The notes under the pieces were generated by a model, which worked only from the letters and a program-made list of their open reading frames with translations, did not search any database and was not told the DNA's origin. The position numbers were made by a program, and so were the translations under genes. 64,000 bases of DNA from Chersky-840 sp963848335. GTDB lineage: Bacteria; Actinomycetota; Acidimicrobiia; Acidimicrobiales; UBA8190. The number at the start of each line of letters is the position of its first letter. Position 1 is the stretch's first letter. Of the stretch, positions 35,642-43,847 are shown one piece after another. Location of the stretch: assembly GCA_963848335.1 (NCBI GenBank), contig CAWKDD010000001.1, forward strand, positions 434,001-498,000, read 5' to 3'.

Positions 35642-36566
35642 GACTCAGCGCGTCACCGTCAGCGTCGGGGACCGCGAGCTCCAGCTCTCGAACCTGGAGA
35701 AGACGCTCTTCCCGACGGGCTTCACCAAGGGCGACATGCTCGACTACTACGCCCGGATAGCACCGGTCATGATCCCGCATCTCACGCACCGACCGGTCAC
35801 GGTCAAGCGCTTTCCCGAGGGGGTCGGGCACCAAGGGTTCATCGGGAAGAACGTTCCCGGGAACCCGCCGGAGTGGATACGGACGATCACGCTCCCTCGC
35901 AAGGGCACCGATCGGTGGGGGAAATCCGCCAGGCAGGCCAACGACAAGGACACCACGCAGTTCGTCGTCGTAGACGAGCTGGCCACTCTGATGTGGCTCG
36001 TGAACCTGGCTTCGGTCGAGTTCCACACACCGATGTGGCGCATCGGTCGCGGGAATGAGCCTCGCTCACCCGATCTTCTCGTCTTCGACCTCGATCCGGG
36101 CCATCCGGCGACCATCACGGAGTGCTGCCAGATCGCTCTTCGGCTCCGGGATCGGGTGAGCAAGGACGGGATCGAGCTCATTCCGAAGACGAGCGGCTCC
36201 AAGGGACTACAGCTCTATGCCGGCATTGCCGCAAAGCGGTGGACAGCGGACCGCACCAACACCTACGCCCACGCACTGGCGGAAGAGCTCGAACTCTCGC
36301 ACCCTGACCTGGCCGTGTCTCGGATGGCGAAGGCGCTGCGGCCCGGGAAGGTGCTCATCGATTGGAGTCAGAACAACACGGCGAAGACCACGGTGTCGCC
36401 CTATTCACTCCGGGCCCTCGATCGCCCCACGATCTCGACCCCTCTTGCATGGGATGAGGTCGAAGCCGGAGCCGACGGCGGCGAATGGCTGCTCACGTTC
36501 AGTCCCGGCGACGTCTTGGCACGGGTGGAGACTCGCGGTGATCTCTTCGGGTCGCTCGCTTCGTAA
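35631..36566 (+). CDS. LigD-type polymerase/primase (NHEJ)
   Basis: A 311-residue archaeo-eukaryotic primase-fold polymerase of the LigD POL family. Motifs: LSNLEKTLFPTGFTKGDMLD, YARIAPVMIPHLTHRPVTVK, GFIGKNVPGNPPEW, the catalytic pair in LLVFDLDPG, PKTSGSKGLQLYA, and KVLIDWSQNNTAKTTVSPYS. It fills gaps and adds (ribo)nucleotides at broken ends before ligation. GTG start lies 11 bases inside the ligase gene, so the two subunits are translated together and probably act as a complex in place of the fused enzyme. Confidence 0.92.
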   Translation: MSPETQRVTVSVGDRELQLSNLEKTLFPTGFTKGDMLDYYARIAPVMIPHLTHRPVTVKRFPEGVGHQGFIGKNVPGNPPEWIRTITLPRKGTDRWGKSARQANDKDTTQFVVVDELATLMWLVNLASVEFHTPMWRIGRGNEPRSPDLLVFDLDPGHPATITECCQIALRLRDRVSKDGIELIPKTSGSKGLQLYAGIAAKRWTADRTNTYAHALAEELELSHPDLAVSRMAKALRPGKVLIDWSQNNTAKTTVSPYSLRALDRPTISTPLAWDEVEAGADGGEWLLTFSPGDVLARVETRGDLFGSLAS

Positions 36567-36622
36567 CAGAGCCGCCTGGTCAGCTCGGGTGGACAATGCG
36601 ACGCGGCCTCGACGGATGCAGC

Positions 36623-37290
36623 TCAGGGGAAGGCCATCGCCACGCTGTTGAAGGCGAAGACCGGACCGATCGGACAGCCCGTAGGCTCCGACGCGACGGG
36701 CAACTCGATGAGCATGTTCGTGATAGCACCGGTACCGGCATAGGAGCCCGTCACCGTCGTCGTCGAACCCCCTTGCTGGGAGGTGACATCAGGACGTTAT
36801 CGGCCGTATACGGCGGACCGGGATTCGCTTGGTTGGCGTTCGGATACAACAGGGAGGCGAAGCTCCCGTGATAGGAGACGCGCGATGGCGTCCACGTGTG
36901 TGCGGGGGAGATGGTCCAGTGGACCCTCACGTGAATGGTGCCGACACTGTCGGCGGGGATGCCCGAGGGATAGGGCCCCTCGAAGTTCGAGCACTTGTTC
37001 ACATCGCCGCCGAGATGGGTGAAGTTTCCCGACGCCGTGACGGTACCCGCCATCACAACGTAGGAGCCGAACGTTCCGTTGCACCCCGACAGTGTTCCCG
37101 TGAAATGAATGGTTAGCCCCAGAAGCAACGCCGTTCAACTTGATCTGACGGTTGAAGTGGCCCGTTCCGGAGAACAGATTGCAGGTGACCGTTCCCGAGA
37201 GTGGCGATGCCCATGCCACACCGCTCAATCCGAACAAGAGCCGGCTTCGACCACAACCACAGCAGAGATAGCTGCCATCTTCCGCAACAT
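36623..37290 (-). pseudogene. secreted protein of unknown family broken by about three frameshifts
   Basis: ATG 37290 with GAGGAGGG 6 bases upstream begins MLRKMAAISAVVVV; a shift near 37245 leads into LLFGLSGVAWASPLSGTVTC, completing a signal peptide. A second near 37117 leads from KLNGVASGA to IHFTGTLSGCNGTFGSYVVM, and a third near 36785 to DVTSQQGGSTTTVTGSYAGT and a stop at 36623. Assembled, this is an exported beta-rich protein of about 220 residues with several cysteines. The directions are mixed (one +1, two -1), so true decay is as likely as sequence error. Family not recognised. Confidence 0.55.
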
Positions 37291-37585
37291 GGGCCCTCCT
37301 CGTCGAAATCTCCTCCACGGAGGCCAGGATGTCTAACGGCTCCCCGCCCTTCGAGCGTCCTCATGTTTGATGGTTCACACGTGGTCGGGAAGCTCGCGCA
37401 CGGAGTCACCTTGAGGGAGCGGTAGCGGGCGGTCGTGCGGTGCAACACCATTCCTTGCGTGTCGTTGCCATCCAACGCGGTCGAGGTCGCGTGTGGCGCG
37501 CAAGGGGCCGGCCGGGATGGCCAAAGAGCACGTCGGCTTGGCATTGACCAGCCCGGCGAAGTCCGAGGAGGCCCTCGACTTTCGA

Positions 37586-38338
37586 TCAGGAGTGCTGAAG
37601 AACGACCATCTCGGCGACGGCGCGACGGATGTTGTCCCCAGGCGAGAGTGCTTTCAACGCCTCAATGGCAGGTCTGGTCACCTCTTCGATCGCAGCCTCG
37701 TCGAGTTCACGCATTGCCGGCCAGGCGCGATGTGCGATGGCCGTCAGCTCCTGTCCGGGTGATGAATGCCATTGCCGGTGGAGCTGATGGACGCGACCCA
37801 CGAGACCCGCCATCGAAGCCCAGTGGAGCACTTGTTGGACGGACACGCCGCGGGGACGAGACGCTCCGCGGCGGACGTCCACCCGTGTGCTCATCTCTTC
37901 GATGATCACGCCCACCTTGTCGTCGCGTGAGGAGCGTTGGGTGCCGCACACCACGTAACGACCTCCCGGCCTGATGACCCTGGCCGCCTCATGGAAGTGA
38001 AGGACAGGGTCCGCGACCGAGTGCACCACCCAAACGGATACCGCATGAGCAACGCTGTTCGTGGCGATGGACATTCGCATGGCGTCAGAGCGAACGACAA
38101 CGGGCCCCAGCCTCGATCGGGCACGGAGCAGCATCGGCATGGAGAGATCCAGGCCGACGACGGTTCGGCCGCGGCGGCGCAGACCGAGGGCGACCACGCC
38201 CGTGCCCACTCCGATCTCGAGGATCGGACCCTCCGCGGCTGGGAGATGTGTTTCTATGTCGATGGCGTACTCATCGCCTCTTTGCTTGCCTCCCCGGGTC
38301 TCGTCGTAGTGCCTCGCCACCTGATCGAACTCGGTCAT
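37586..38338 (-). CDS. class I SAM-dependent methyltransferase
   Basis: A 250-residue Methyltransf_11/UbiE-like protein: TEFDQVARHYDETRGGKQRG, motif I PILEIGVGTGVVALGLRRRG, motif II TVVGLDLSMPMLLRARSRLG, and the motif following the PGGRYVVCGTQR strand. The C-terminal helical region ends VAEMVVLQHS. Start ATG 38338 is chosen; an in-frame ATG lies 18 bases upstream and neither has a clear ribosome-binding site. It is separated from the GNAT gene upstream by 82 bases on the same strand. Substrate unknown. Confidence 0.8.
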   Translation of the reverse strand: MTEFDQVARHYDETRGGKQRGDEYAIDIETHLPAAEGPILEIGVGTGVVALGLRRRGRTVVGLDLSMPMLLRARSRLGPVVVRSDAMRMSIATNSVAHAVSVWVVHSVADPVLHFHEAARVIRPGGRYVVCGTQRSSRDDKVGVIIEEMSTRVDVRRGASRPRGVSVQQVLHWASMAGLVGRVHQLHRQWHSSPGQELTAIAHRAWPAMRELDEAAIEEVTRPAIEALKALSPGDNIRRAVAEMVVLQHS

Positions 38339-38420
38339 GAACGCAATTGTTGACATTGGGCTCAGGACCGCGCCCACGGGTGACGACATTCTCGCCGAGG
38401 GGCGCCCGATCCCGTGCGGC

Positions 38421-39173
38421 CTAAGCCGAGCGACGTGTGAGGTCCAGGTGGAAGGTTCGGGTACCGCCGATCGCTCGGAACCCGATCTGCTTGTACAGGT
38501 CCTTGGGCCAGTCGTCCTCATCGGCGATGATGAAGGTCAGGTCATGATCCGTCGATCCGGCCAGGGCCGCGGTGTGTGTGACGAGCATGCGGGCGTAGCC
38601 ACGAGCGCGAGCCTCAGGCAATGTATACACATCTTCTATCCACGCTGTGGATCCTTCCGAGCGCAGTTTCGTGACGGCCGCCGGAGATCCTTCGATGTCG
38701 ACGATGCCAAATCGTTGCTCCTTCCAAAGCCGACCCTGGCGCTTGTGGTACTCCTCGAGCTGATCGAGGCCGTCGACAGAAATGTCAGGGTGATCCTCGG
38801 TAGCCCATCGCCTCATCAGCGCCAGCATGTGTGCTTCGCTGAGCGTTGTGACCGCACCCGTGTCGACCTCGCGATCGGGCGGTTCAGCCAATGCCATGAG
38901 CACTTCACGGTCGACCTTCCACCCTGCGGCGCGAAATGCATCTTCGAATCGCTTTCCGGTTGACCCGTTTTCGACGACGATGTGGCGGTAGGGCAAGTCG
39001 GCCTGGTATCTGCTGGCCAGGGCGACGGCGTCCTCGAAGGTGGCCACCTCTGTGATGCGAATCTGGTTGAGGGTCCAGACCAGAGGAAGGGACCGACATC
39101 GCACGATCCACCCCAGTCCGACGGGACACACTTCCTCGGCCGACAACTCCAGAGTTCGTCGCAGATGCCCCAT
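38421..39173 (-). CDS. GNAT-family N-acetyltransferase
   Basis: A 250-residue protein. The C-terminal 130 residues form a GNAT domain: FGIVDIEGSPAAVTKLRSEG, WIEDVYTLPEARARGYARML (acetyl-CoA pyrophosphate loop R-A-R-G-Y-A) and DLYKQIGFRAIGGTRTFHLD. The N-terminal part (ELSAEEVCPVGLGWIVRCRS) resembles a degenerate second GNAT half. It acetylates an amine in an acetyl-CoA dependent manner; substrate unknown. ATG 39173 is selected because upstream sequence lacks coding quality. Confidence 0.8.
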   Translation of the reverse strand: MGHLRRTLELSAEEVCPVGLGWIVRCRSLPLVWTLNQIRITEVATFEDAVALASRYQADLPYRHIVVENGSTGKRFEDAFRAAGWKVDREVLMALAEPPDREVDTGAVTTLSEAHMLALMRRWATEDHPDISVDGLDQLEEYHKRQGRLWKEQRFGIVDIEGSPAAVTKLRSEGSTAWIEDVYTLPEARARGYARMLVTHTAALAGSTDHDLTFIIADEDDWPKDLYKQIGFRAIGGTRTFHLDLTRRSA

Positions 39174-39360
39174 CACGACGCGAGAAGCCCAGGAGTATCG
39201 CCTTCTTCCCGGATTGTCACATCTCCGATGGTAGATGCCGGTCACACAGCGGTGACGGTAAAAGTGCGAATCGGCATCGATCGTTCGATCGAGGGCGTCC
39301 GTCTCCTTGCTCGTGTGGCCACGGGTCGGGCCGCTTACCCTGGAGGGGCTAGATGTCGGA

Positions 39361-39597
39361 TCAGCTTTCGGGAAAGCCAGCAAAATCACGCTTGGTCTTC
39401 CTGTACCAACCCATTCCTTTGACGGGGTTCCTCCACCGCCCCTTCATCTCCTTCAGAGCACTCTCGTGCGCTGTGTCACCCTTGGCGACCATCTCCTTGA
39501 GATGACGATCCTGTGCTTTTATGACCTCGTCTGCGGTCATGCCGTGGTGCGAGAGATCGCACGGGCCACCCAACTGTTGGCAGGTCATGGTCTTCAT
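39361..39597 (-). CDS. small DUF1059-like protein
   Basis: A 78-residue protein starting KTMTCQQLGGPCDLSHHGMT then ADEVIKAQDRHLKEMVAKGD, matching the short DUF1059-type pattern in which a Cys pair near the start is followed by a helical segment ending before a basic tail. GGAG nine to ten bases before ATG 39597 supports that start over one 18 bases upstream. It sits 68 bases downstream of sigJ on the same strand, so it may be part of the SigJ transcript. Biochemical role unknown. Confidence 0.7.
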   Translation of the reverse strand: MKTMTCQQLGGPCDLSHHGMTADEVIKAQDRHLKEMVAKGDTAHESALKEMKGRWRNPVKGMGWYRKTKRDFAGFPES

Positions 39598-39665
39598 GGG
39601 CCTTGCTCCTTTCACCGTTTCGGACCTGCGCTCGAGCGCAGACGTGTTCGTTGCACTTCAAACTC

Positions 39666-40526
39666 TCAGGATTTCATCCGAGCACGGACGATGTCCATGG
39701 TGGCCAGCACGTCTGGGTCGGCGATCAGCTCGACCTCGCGTACCAGGCCTGCCTCGACATGAAACACAAAGGCCACCTTGACCGTCCCGGCTTGGATCCA
39801 GGCGGCGCCGAGCTCACCGTCGATGGTGACAGGTGCCGCTCCCCGGGAGCCGTTGAGGCGGGCAGCCACGGCAGGTGCGCCGTCGTAGACGGGTTCCGTA
39901 CCCATTCTCTGCCCGACCAGGTCGGCACGCATGACGGCGTCGGGCGCGAGGAGCAGCAACAGGGTGGCGAGATCCCCGCCGCGGGCTGCGGTCAGGAACG
40001 CGTCGACGACTCTGTGGCTCTCGGCGCTTGCTGCCTGGGACCCCACCGGCTCCGGCACGCCCTGCACCTTGCGCCGCGCCCGGCTCGCCAGCTGGCGGAC
40101 GGCGGTACCCGAGCGGCCCATCACAGCGCTGATCTCGTCGAAGGGATAACCGAAGACATCGTGCAAGACGAACGCCGCTCTCTCGGCCGGTGCCAGGGCA
40201 TCGAGGACGACCTGCATGGCGTCGCCCATCTGCTCGGCGAGCAGCACGTCGGCCTCCGGGTCGTCGGGTGCGGGGTCGGCGAGGGCGTCGGCCTCGCCCT
40301 CGGTCACCGAACTGGTACGTCGCTTGCGCAGGTGGTCAAGGCACAGCCGCGTCACGACGGTCGTCAACCAGGCGGGCAGGTCATCGATGTCGTCGGTGCG
40401 GGAGAGCCGAAGCCAGGCCTCTTGCAGCACGTCGTCCGCATCGGCCTCCGACCCGAGTATCCGGTTGGCGATCGCCGTCAGCCTGGGGCGCTGGGCGTCG
40501 AAGTCGGTCACGTTCATCGTGGTCAC
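39666..40526 (-). CDS. sigJ: ECF41-type RNA polymerase sigma factor (SigJ)
   Basis: A 286-residue ECF sigma factor. Region 2 (LTAIANRILGSEADADDVLQ, EAWLRLSR) and region 4 (LAPAERAAFVLHDVFGYPFD, then EISAVMGRSGTAVRQLASRA) are followed by a 110-residue SnoaL-like C-terminal domain (VVDAFLTAARGGDLATLLLL and onward), the fused regulatory extension that defines ECF41/SigJ and replaces an anti-sigma factor. It typically responds to oxidative or envelope stress. A matching ECF41 promoter lies directly upstream (40535-40561), so it is probably autoregulated. GTG 40526 or ATG 40517 are both possible starts. Confidence 0.92.
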   Translation of the reverse strand: MTTMNVTDFDAQRPRLTAIANRILGSEADADDVLQEAWLRLSRTDDIDDLPAWLTTVVTRLCLDHLRKRRTSSVTEGEADALADPAPDDPEADVLLAEQMGDAMQVVLDALAPAERAAFVLHDVFGYPFDEISAVMGRSGTAVRQLASRARRKVQGVPEPVGSQAASAESHRVVDAFLTAARGGDLATLLLLLAPDAVMRADLVGQRMGTEPVYDGAPAVAARLNGSRGAAPVTIDGELGAAWIQAGTVKVAFVFHVEAGLVREVELIADPDVLATMDIVRARMKS

Positions 40527-40534
40527 ATCATGTT

Positions 40535-40561
40535 GACGTCGGTCGCCTCCGAAATGTGACA
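40535..40561 (-). promoter_or_regulatory. ECF41 autoregulatory promoter upstream of sigJ
   Basis: On the minus strand TGTCACA (40561-40555) is followed by exactly 16 bases and then CGTC (40538-40535), the published ECF41 promoter motif TGTCACA-N16-CGTC (recalled, Wecke et al.). Placed about 8 bases upstream of the GTG at 40526, so initiation would leave an almost leaderless mRNA. No second copy of this motif was noticed in the window. Confidence 0.75.
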
Positions 40562-40897
40562 GCCACGTCCGGTGTCATTGTCGGCGCCTTGAGCAGGTCA
40601 TATGGACGTCGACACTCTACGAGCTATCTTTCGGTTGGGTCGCGACCTCGGTGCCGCTACCGCAGGGAGCTGGGTCTCCTCGCACCCACAAGCCACCGGC
40701 CGGCCCATGCCGAAGGAGCGCCGTGGACCAGGATCTACCTCCGGATCTACGTATCCTCACCAGGTCCCCGCCAAGGGGCACCACATCGATCCGGTAGATG
40801 TGTTCCGGCTGCTTCATAGCTGCCTCGATGTTGCGCACCAGTCACCCGCTCACCCTTTGTCCCCGGGAGTCCCCGGTGCGGGTGGTGGGCAGTTTCG
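40562..40897. other. 336-base stretch without a recognisable gene
   Basis: Between the sigJ promoter and the next methyltransferase stop. Short frames exist on both strands (for example 40617-40838 minus) but none shows domain motifs, a ribosome-binding site or convincing codon bias. Confidence 0.5.
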
Positions 40898-41656
40898 TCA
40901 ACCTGGCTTCGTTGCTTCGATCAGGAAGCGAGTGGCATGGGCCACGAAGGGTCCGTTGGTCGTGATCTCCCGATGCATGGCGGTGAGCTGATCGCGGTAC
41001 TTGTCCACGCTGAAGTCGGGAACGGTCCAGATGACGAGTCGTAGGAAGAAGACGACCGCACCAACGTCGGAAAAGGTGGCTCGGAGTCGCTCCGTCCTAA
41101 GGGCGTCGACTCGCAGCCCGGCCGTTGCTGCCCTCCCTCGGGCCACTTCTGGGCTCCTCGACGACGTTGCGGGCCGCGGACCCATGAAGAACTCGGAGAT
41201 TTCCTGCATGCTGTGCGGTCCCACCTGCTGCGAAAGGTAGCGGCCTCCCGGTCGAAGGATTCGTGCTACCTCGTCCCACCAGGTCACGACCGGATGTCGA
41301 CTGACAATGAGGTCAAAGGTCCCCGAGCCGAATGGCAGCGCCGGTCGGTCCTCCTCAGCAACCACGACCCGTGCACGCCGTGGGAGGAGCCGCTGGGCCG
41401 CCAGACGCACGTTCGGCGCCCATCCTTCCGTTGCCACTGTGAGCGGGGGTAGCCGTGGAAGCTCACCCAGCAGCTCGCCACCGCCCGTCTGGAGGTCGAG
41501 CAAGGAAGACACGTCCTTCGCTCGGGCGGCCAACAACGTGGAATAGCCCCAACTGGGCCGTTCCTCGGTGGCCCTCCCATCCAGCCAACTGAAGTCCCAT
41601 CCTTCGATGGGAGCAGCTTCAGCTTCCTCGATCAGCTCCTCGCACGACCTCTCCAT
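40898..41656 (-). CDS. class I SAM-dependent methyltransferase
   Basis: A 252-residue protein. After an acidic N-terminus (CEELIEEAEAAPIEGWDFSW) come motif I SLLDLQTGGGELLGELPRLP, a motif II-like ATEGWAPNVRLAAQRLLPR, and LPFGSGTFDLIVSRHPVVTW, ILRPGGRYLSQQVG. In motif I the glycines fit the SAM-binding loop though the first Asp is followed by an unusual Gln-Thr. Similar to uncharacterised actinobacterial methyltransferases. ATG 41656 is preferred to 41692 by fit. Substrate unknown. Confidence 0.75.
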   Translation of the reverse strand: MERSCEELIEEAEAAPIEGWDFSWLDGRATEERPSWGYSTLLAARAKDVSSLLDLQTGGGELLGELPRLPPLTVATEGWAPNVRLAAQRLLPRRARVVVAEEDRPALPFGSGTFDLIVSRHPVVTWWDEVARILRPGGRYLSQQVGPHSMQEISEFFMGPRPATSSRSPEVARGRAATAGLRVDALRTERLRATFSDVGAVVFFLRLVIWTVPDFSVDKYRDQLTAMHREITTNGPFVAHATRFLIEATKPG

Positions 41657-41839
41657 GTCCCCAATCGTGGCACGGCGGTGCCTTCTTTCCATCGGGAAGG
41701 TCCCACCCTGTCGGTTACGTCATTCCGCCTGGTGGATCGCCCGCATATCAAAGTGATGCCGACCCCCTGCAAGGACGCGTCCTGCTTGGTACCGTTCTCG
41801 GCGACTCATAGGCATCAGGATCCCTGCGGGAGGTATCCG

Positions 41840-42019
41840 GTGGCCCGATTCGTGACCAGGCGGCGTCCGCTGACTTCGGTCTTGGGGTTTGTCCTTTTTG
41901 CGCCGATGGTGATGGCTGCGACCGTCGTGGCGTCCGTTGTTGTGGCTCCTTCGGCTCACGCTCAGGGGACTGCCGCCGTAACACCGCCGGATGATCTACG
42001 GCCGAGCATTACAAGCTAA
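41840..42019 (+). CDS. very short secreted peptide or truncated exported protein
   Basis: A 59-residue frame with an excellent ribosome-binding site (GGGAGG 5 bases before GTG 41840). Residues 1-40 form a classical signal peptide: basic start ARFVTRRRPLTSV, hydrophobic core LGFVLFAPMVMAATVVASVV and an Ala-His-Ala cleavage site, leaving a mature peptide of only about 19 residues. The sequence following the stop is AT-rich and not coding in any frame I can join. It is either a genuine secreted peptide or the 5' remnant of a deleted gene. Confidence 0.5.
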   Translation: MARFVTRRRPLTSVLGFVLFAPMVMAATVVASVVVAPSAHAQGTAAVTPPDDLRPSITS

Positions 42020-42134
42020 AGAAACATATTTCGACGACAGAGAGGTTTAGTGCGACTCACTACGAGGATCCGGGTGACGCGACATTGGAGATCTTCTCAA
42101 AGGTGACCGCAAGGATCGGAGGACATCGAAGGCG

Positions 42135-42545
42135 ATGGGCAATGACATGAGTATGCCGACACTGACCGTCCGCGTCGTTGCCTTGCTGGGCGTTGTCGGC
42201 CTTGGTTCGGGGGCCTGCGCCAGTTCGTCGCCTCAGTCCGCCAAGTTCGCGGCACAGCACTATGGCGATATTACGCTGAGCAAGTGTGGGCAAGACCCGG
42301 TCGATAACACTTTGATCGACGCGAGCGGGACGATCACAAATAGCTTGCAGATGCCGTATCAGTACTCGTTCTTCGTTTCTGTCGACGAAGGAAACAATGC
42401 GGTTGCTGGAGGAGCGCTATCTGAAGGTCCAGTCGAACCGGGCCGTGTGCTGCATTGGTCGTCCACGTTCAATATTGTCGGGCCCATGGGAGGCGGATAC
42501 ACCTGCCAATTGGACAACATCACAGGAACGGCGTCACAACCCTGA
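42135..42545 (+). CDS. small secreted lipoprotein
   Basis: A 136-residue protein with a lipoprotein signal (TVRVVALLGVVGLGSGAC; lipobox GSGAC). The mature part (NTLIDASGTITNSLQMPYQY then SFFVSVDEGNNAVAGGALSE, GRVLHWSSTFNI) is beta-rich with a Cys at TCQLDN that may pair with the one in SKCGQD, an FxLYD-like small beta-sandwich. ATG 42135 or 42147 may be the start. The first complete copy of the 250-base intergenic repeat begins 106 bases after its stop. Function unknown. Confidence 0.7.
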   Translation: MGNDMSMPTLTVRVVALLGVVGLGSGACASSSPQSAKFAAQHYGDITLSKCGQDPVDNTLIDASGTITNSLQMPYQYSFFVSVDEGNNAVAGGALSEGPVEPGRVLHWSSTFNIVGPMGGGYTCQLDNITGTASQP

Positions 42546-42650
42546 AGGGGTTCCGGGCTCAACTTTCGGCCAGAGGCTCGGAGGGCACCCGGCCGTATAT
42601 GCCGGTTTCGATCGAAGTCCTGACCAAAGGCCGGTGAACCGCAGGGTATC

Positions 42651-42895
42651 CGCTACTCGGCGGCTATGCGTGGCCCGTGTCTTCCTCTGTGCCCGACAGG
42701 TTGCATCGGAGTCGGGTAACCGGGCCGATTGGCGACCCACGCAGTATTCGCGTCGCCGAACACTTCCGAGCGGCCCCGTGGGGCTCCCTTTCCGGCGACG
42801 AGGCGGCTTTGGGGCAAATCCGGGCCTGGGAGACCATCCCAAAACCGGGTGTGTTTCCGGTCGGAAAGGCGAAACAAGCCCTGGTTCCGATCACA
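42651..42895 (+). repeat. intergenic repeat copy 1 (R1)
   Basis: About 245 bases shared with 43430-43789, 52574-52836 and, more weakly, 55681-55925. Nearly invariant block GGGCCGATTGGCGACCCACG at 42723-42742. Conserved hairpins: GCGTGG pairing with CCACGC; CCGAC with GTCGG; GCCCC-GT-GGGGC; GGGA-GACCA-TCCC. Ends 17 bases before a membrane protein start. Confidence 0.8.
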
Positions 42896-42911
42896 ATGAC
42901 AAACTGGGGGC

Positions 42912-43403
42912 GTGAGCGGATACGCGCCGGCCGATTGGCATGAATTCTTCGTTGCCGCCGTTGGGGCCTCGGCGGCTCTTCTTGGGCTGCTCTTCGTAAC
43001 CATCTCAATCAATCTCGAGCACATCCTTAAGCAGCCCCACTTGCCAGGAAGGGCGGCCGGGACACTCGGGACGTTGCTGAGCGCCTTGGTGGTGTGCAGT
43101 TTCGGCTTGGCGCCCGGTCAGTCCAATCGAACTCTTGGTGTGGAGATCCTGGCGACCGGCGGGGTCGTGGCGACTCAGGCAATTTGGGTTTCGGTGGGGA
43201 GACGGAGTCCGGGGAATCCGCTCAGCTGGACGCTAGGGAACCTTCCGATTCTCCTGTCCCCCGCACTTGCCTTCGTGGGAGGAGGCTGCAGCCTGCTTGC
43301 CGGCTCAGGGGGTGGGTTGTACTGGATCCTTGCCGGCACCGTCTTGACCTTCGTCGCTGCCTCGCTCAATGCATGGGTTCTTCTCGTCGAAATTCTTCGT
43401 TGA
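42912..43403 (+). CDS. four-to-five-span membrane protein, unknown function
   Basis: A 163-residue protein beginning YAPADWHEFFVAAVGASAAL, where an amphipathic WHEFF segment precedes the first helix (LLGLLFVTISINLEHILK). Further hydrophobic stretches are LGTLLSALVVCSFGLAPG, GVEILATGGVVATQAIWVSV, LGNLPILLSPALAFVGGGCS and GLYWILAGTVLTFVAASLNA. This pattern recurs in uncharacterised actinobacterial proteins. GTG 42912 follows 17 bases after repeat copy 1, so the repeat forms its upstream region. No active-site motif is visible. Confidence 0.75.
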   Translation: MSGYAPADWHEFFVAAVGASAALLGLLFVTISINLEHILKQPHLPGRAAGTLGTLLSALVVCSFGLAPGQSNRTLGVEILATGGVVATQAIWVSVGRRSPGNPLSWTLGNLPILLSPALAFVGGGCSLLAGSGGGLYWILAGTVLTFVAASLNAWVLLVEILR

Positions 43404-43429
43404 CAAACATCGAGGACGCGCTCAACACC

Positions 43430-43789
43430 GCATAATCGGGGCTTTGCGTGGCCCGTGTCTTCCTCTGCGTCCGACAGGTTGCACCGGAGTTGGGTAAACG
43501 GGCCGATTGGCGACCCACGCAGTGTTCGCGGCGCTGAACATTTCGGGGCGGCCCTCATGGGGCTCCCTATCGGGTGACGGGGCGGCGTTAGGGCAAATTC
43601 GGGCCTGGAGACCATCCCAGCCTGGGTGATCCCGCCCGGGCCCGAGGTTGCTTGGGCTTGCCCTGCCCGTGCACACAGACCGGCAATCCTCCACGCTCAT
43701 AGACGGCGAACCTGGCGCACGACAGCCGGGGTGATATGGGCGGTGCCGGGCACCCGAAGGCACCCCGACAGGGCATTCTGCCCCGGCAG
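43430..43789 (+). repeat. intergenic repeat copy 2 (R2), interrupted
   Basis: Left module (43430-43630) is about 85% identical to copies 1 and 3 by eye. The right module resumes at about 43729 (GGGGTGATATGGGC). The intervening 98 bases are absent from copy 3 and are bordered by GGGTGAT at 43624-43630 and 43729-43735. Lies between a membrane protein stop and the hydrolase-cyclase start, 59 bases before the latter. Confidence 0.78.
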
Positions 43790-43847
43790 ATCCGTAGGGT
43801 TTGGCCCAGGCGACATCGCTGAACGGGTGAGACAGACTGTGCCAGCT

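Noticed and set aside
37435..37905. Plus-strand frames upstream of and overlapping the methyltransferase at 37586
   Set aside because: No start signal or recognisable motif, and the overlap with a well-supported gene makes them unlikely.
40602..40991. 129-codon plus-strand frame
   Set aside because: Low coding quality, overlaps the end of a methyltransferase and has no motif.
42653..43615. Short minus-strand frames inside the repeats with a shared GSPIGP-type translation
   Set aside because: The similarity follows from nucleotide repeat identity; frames are shifted by indels between copies and have no ribosome-binding sites.
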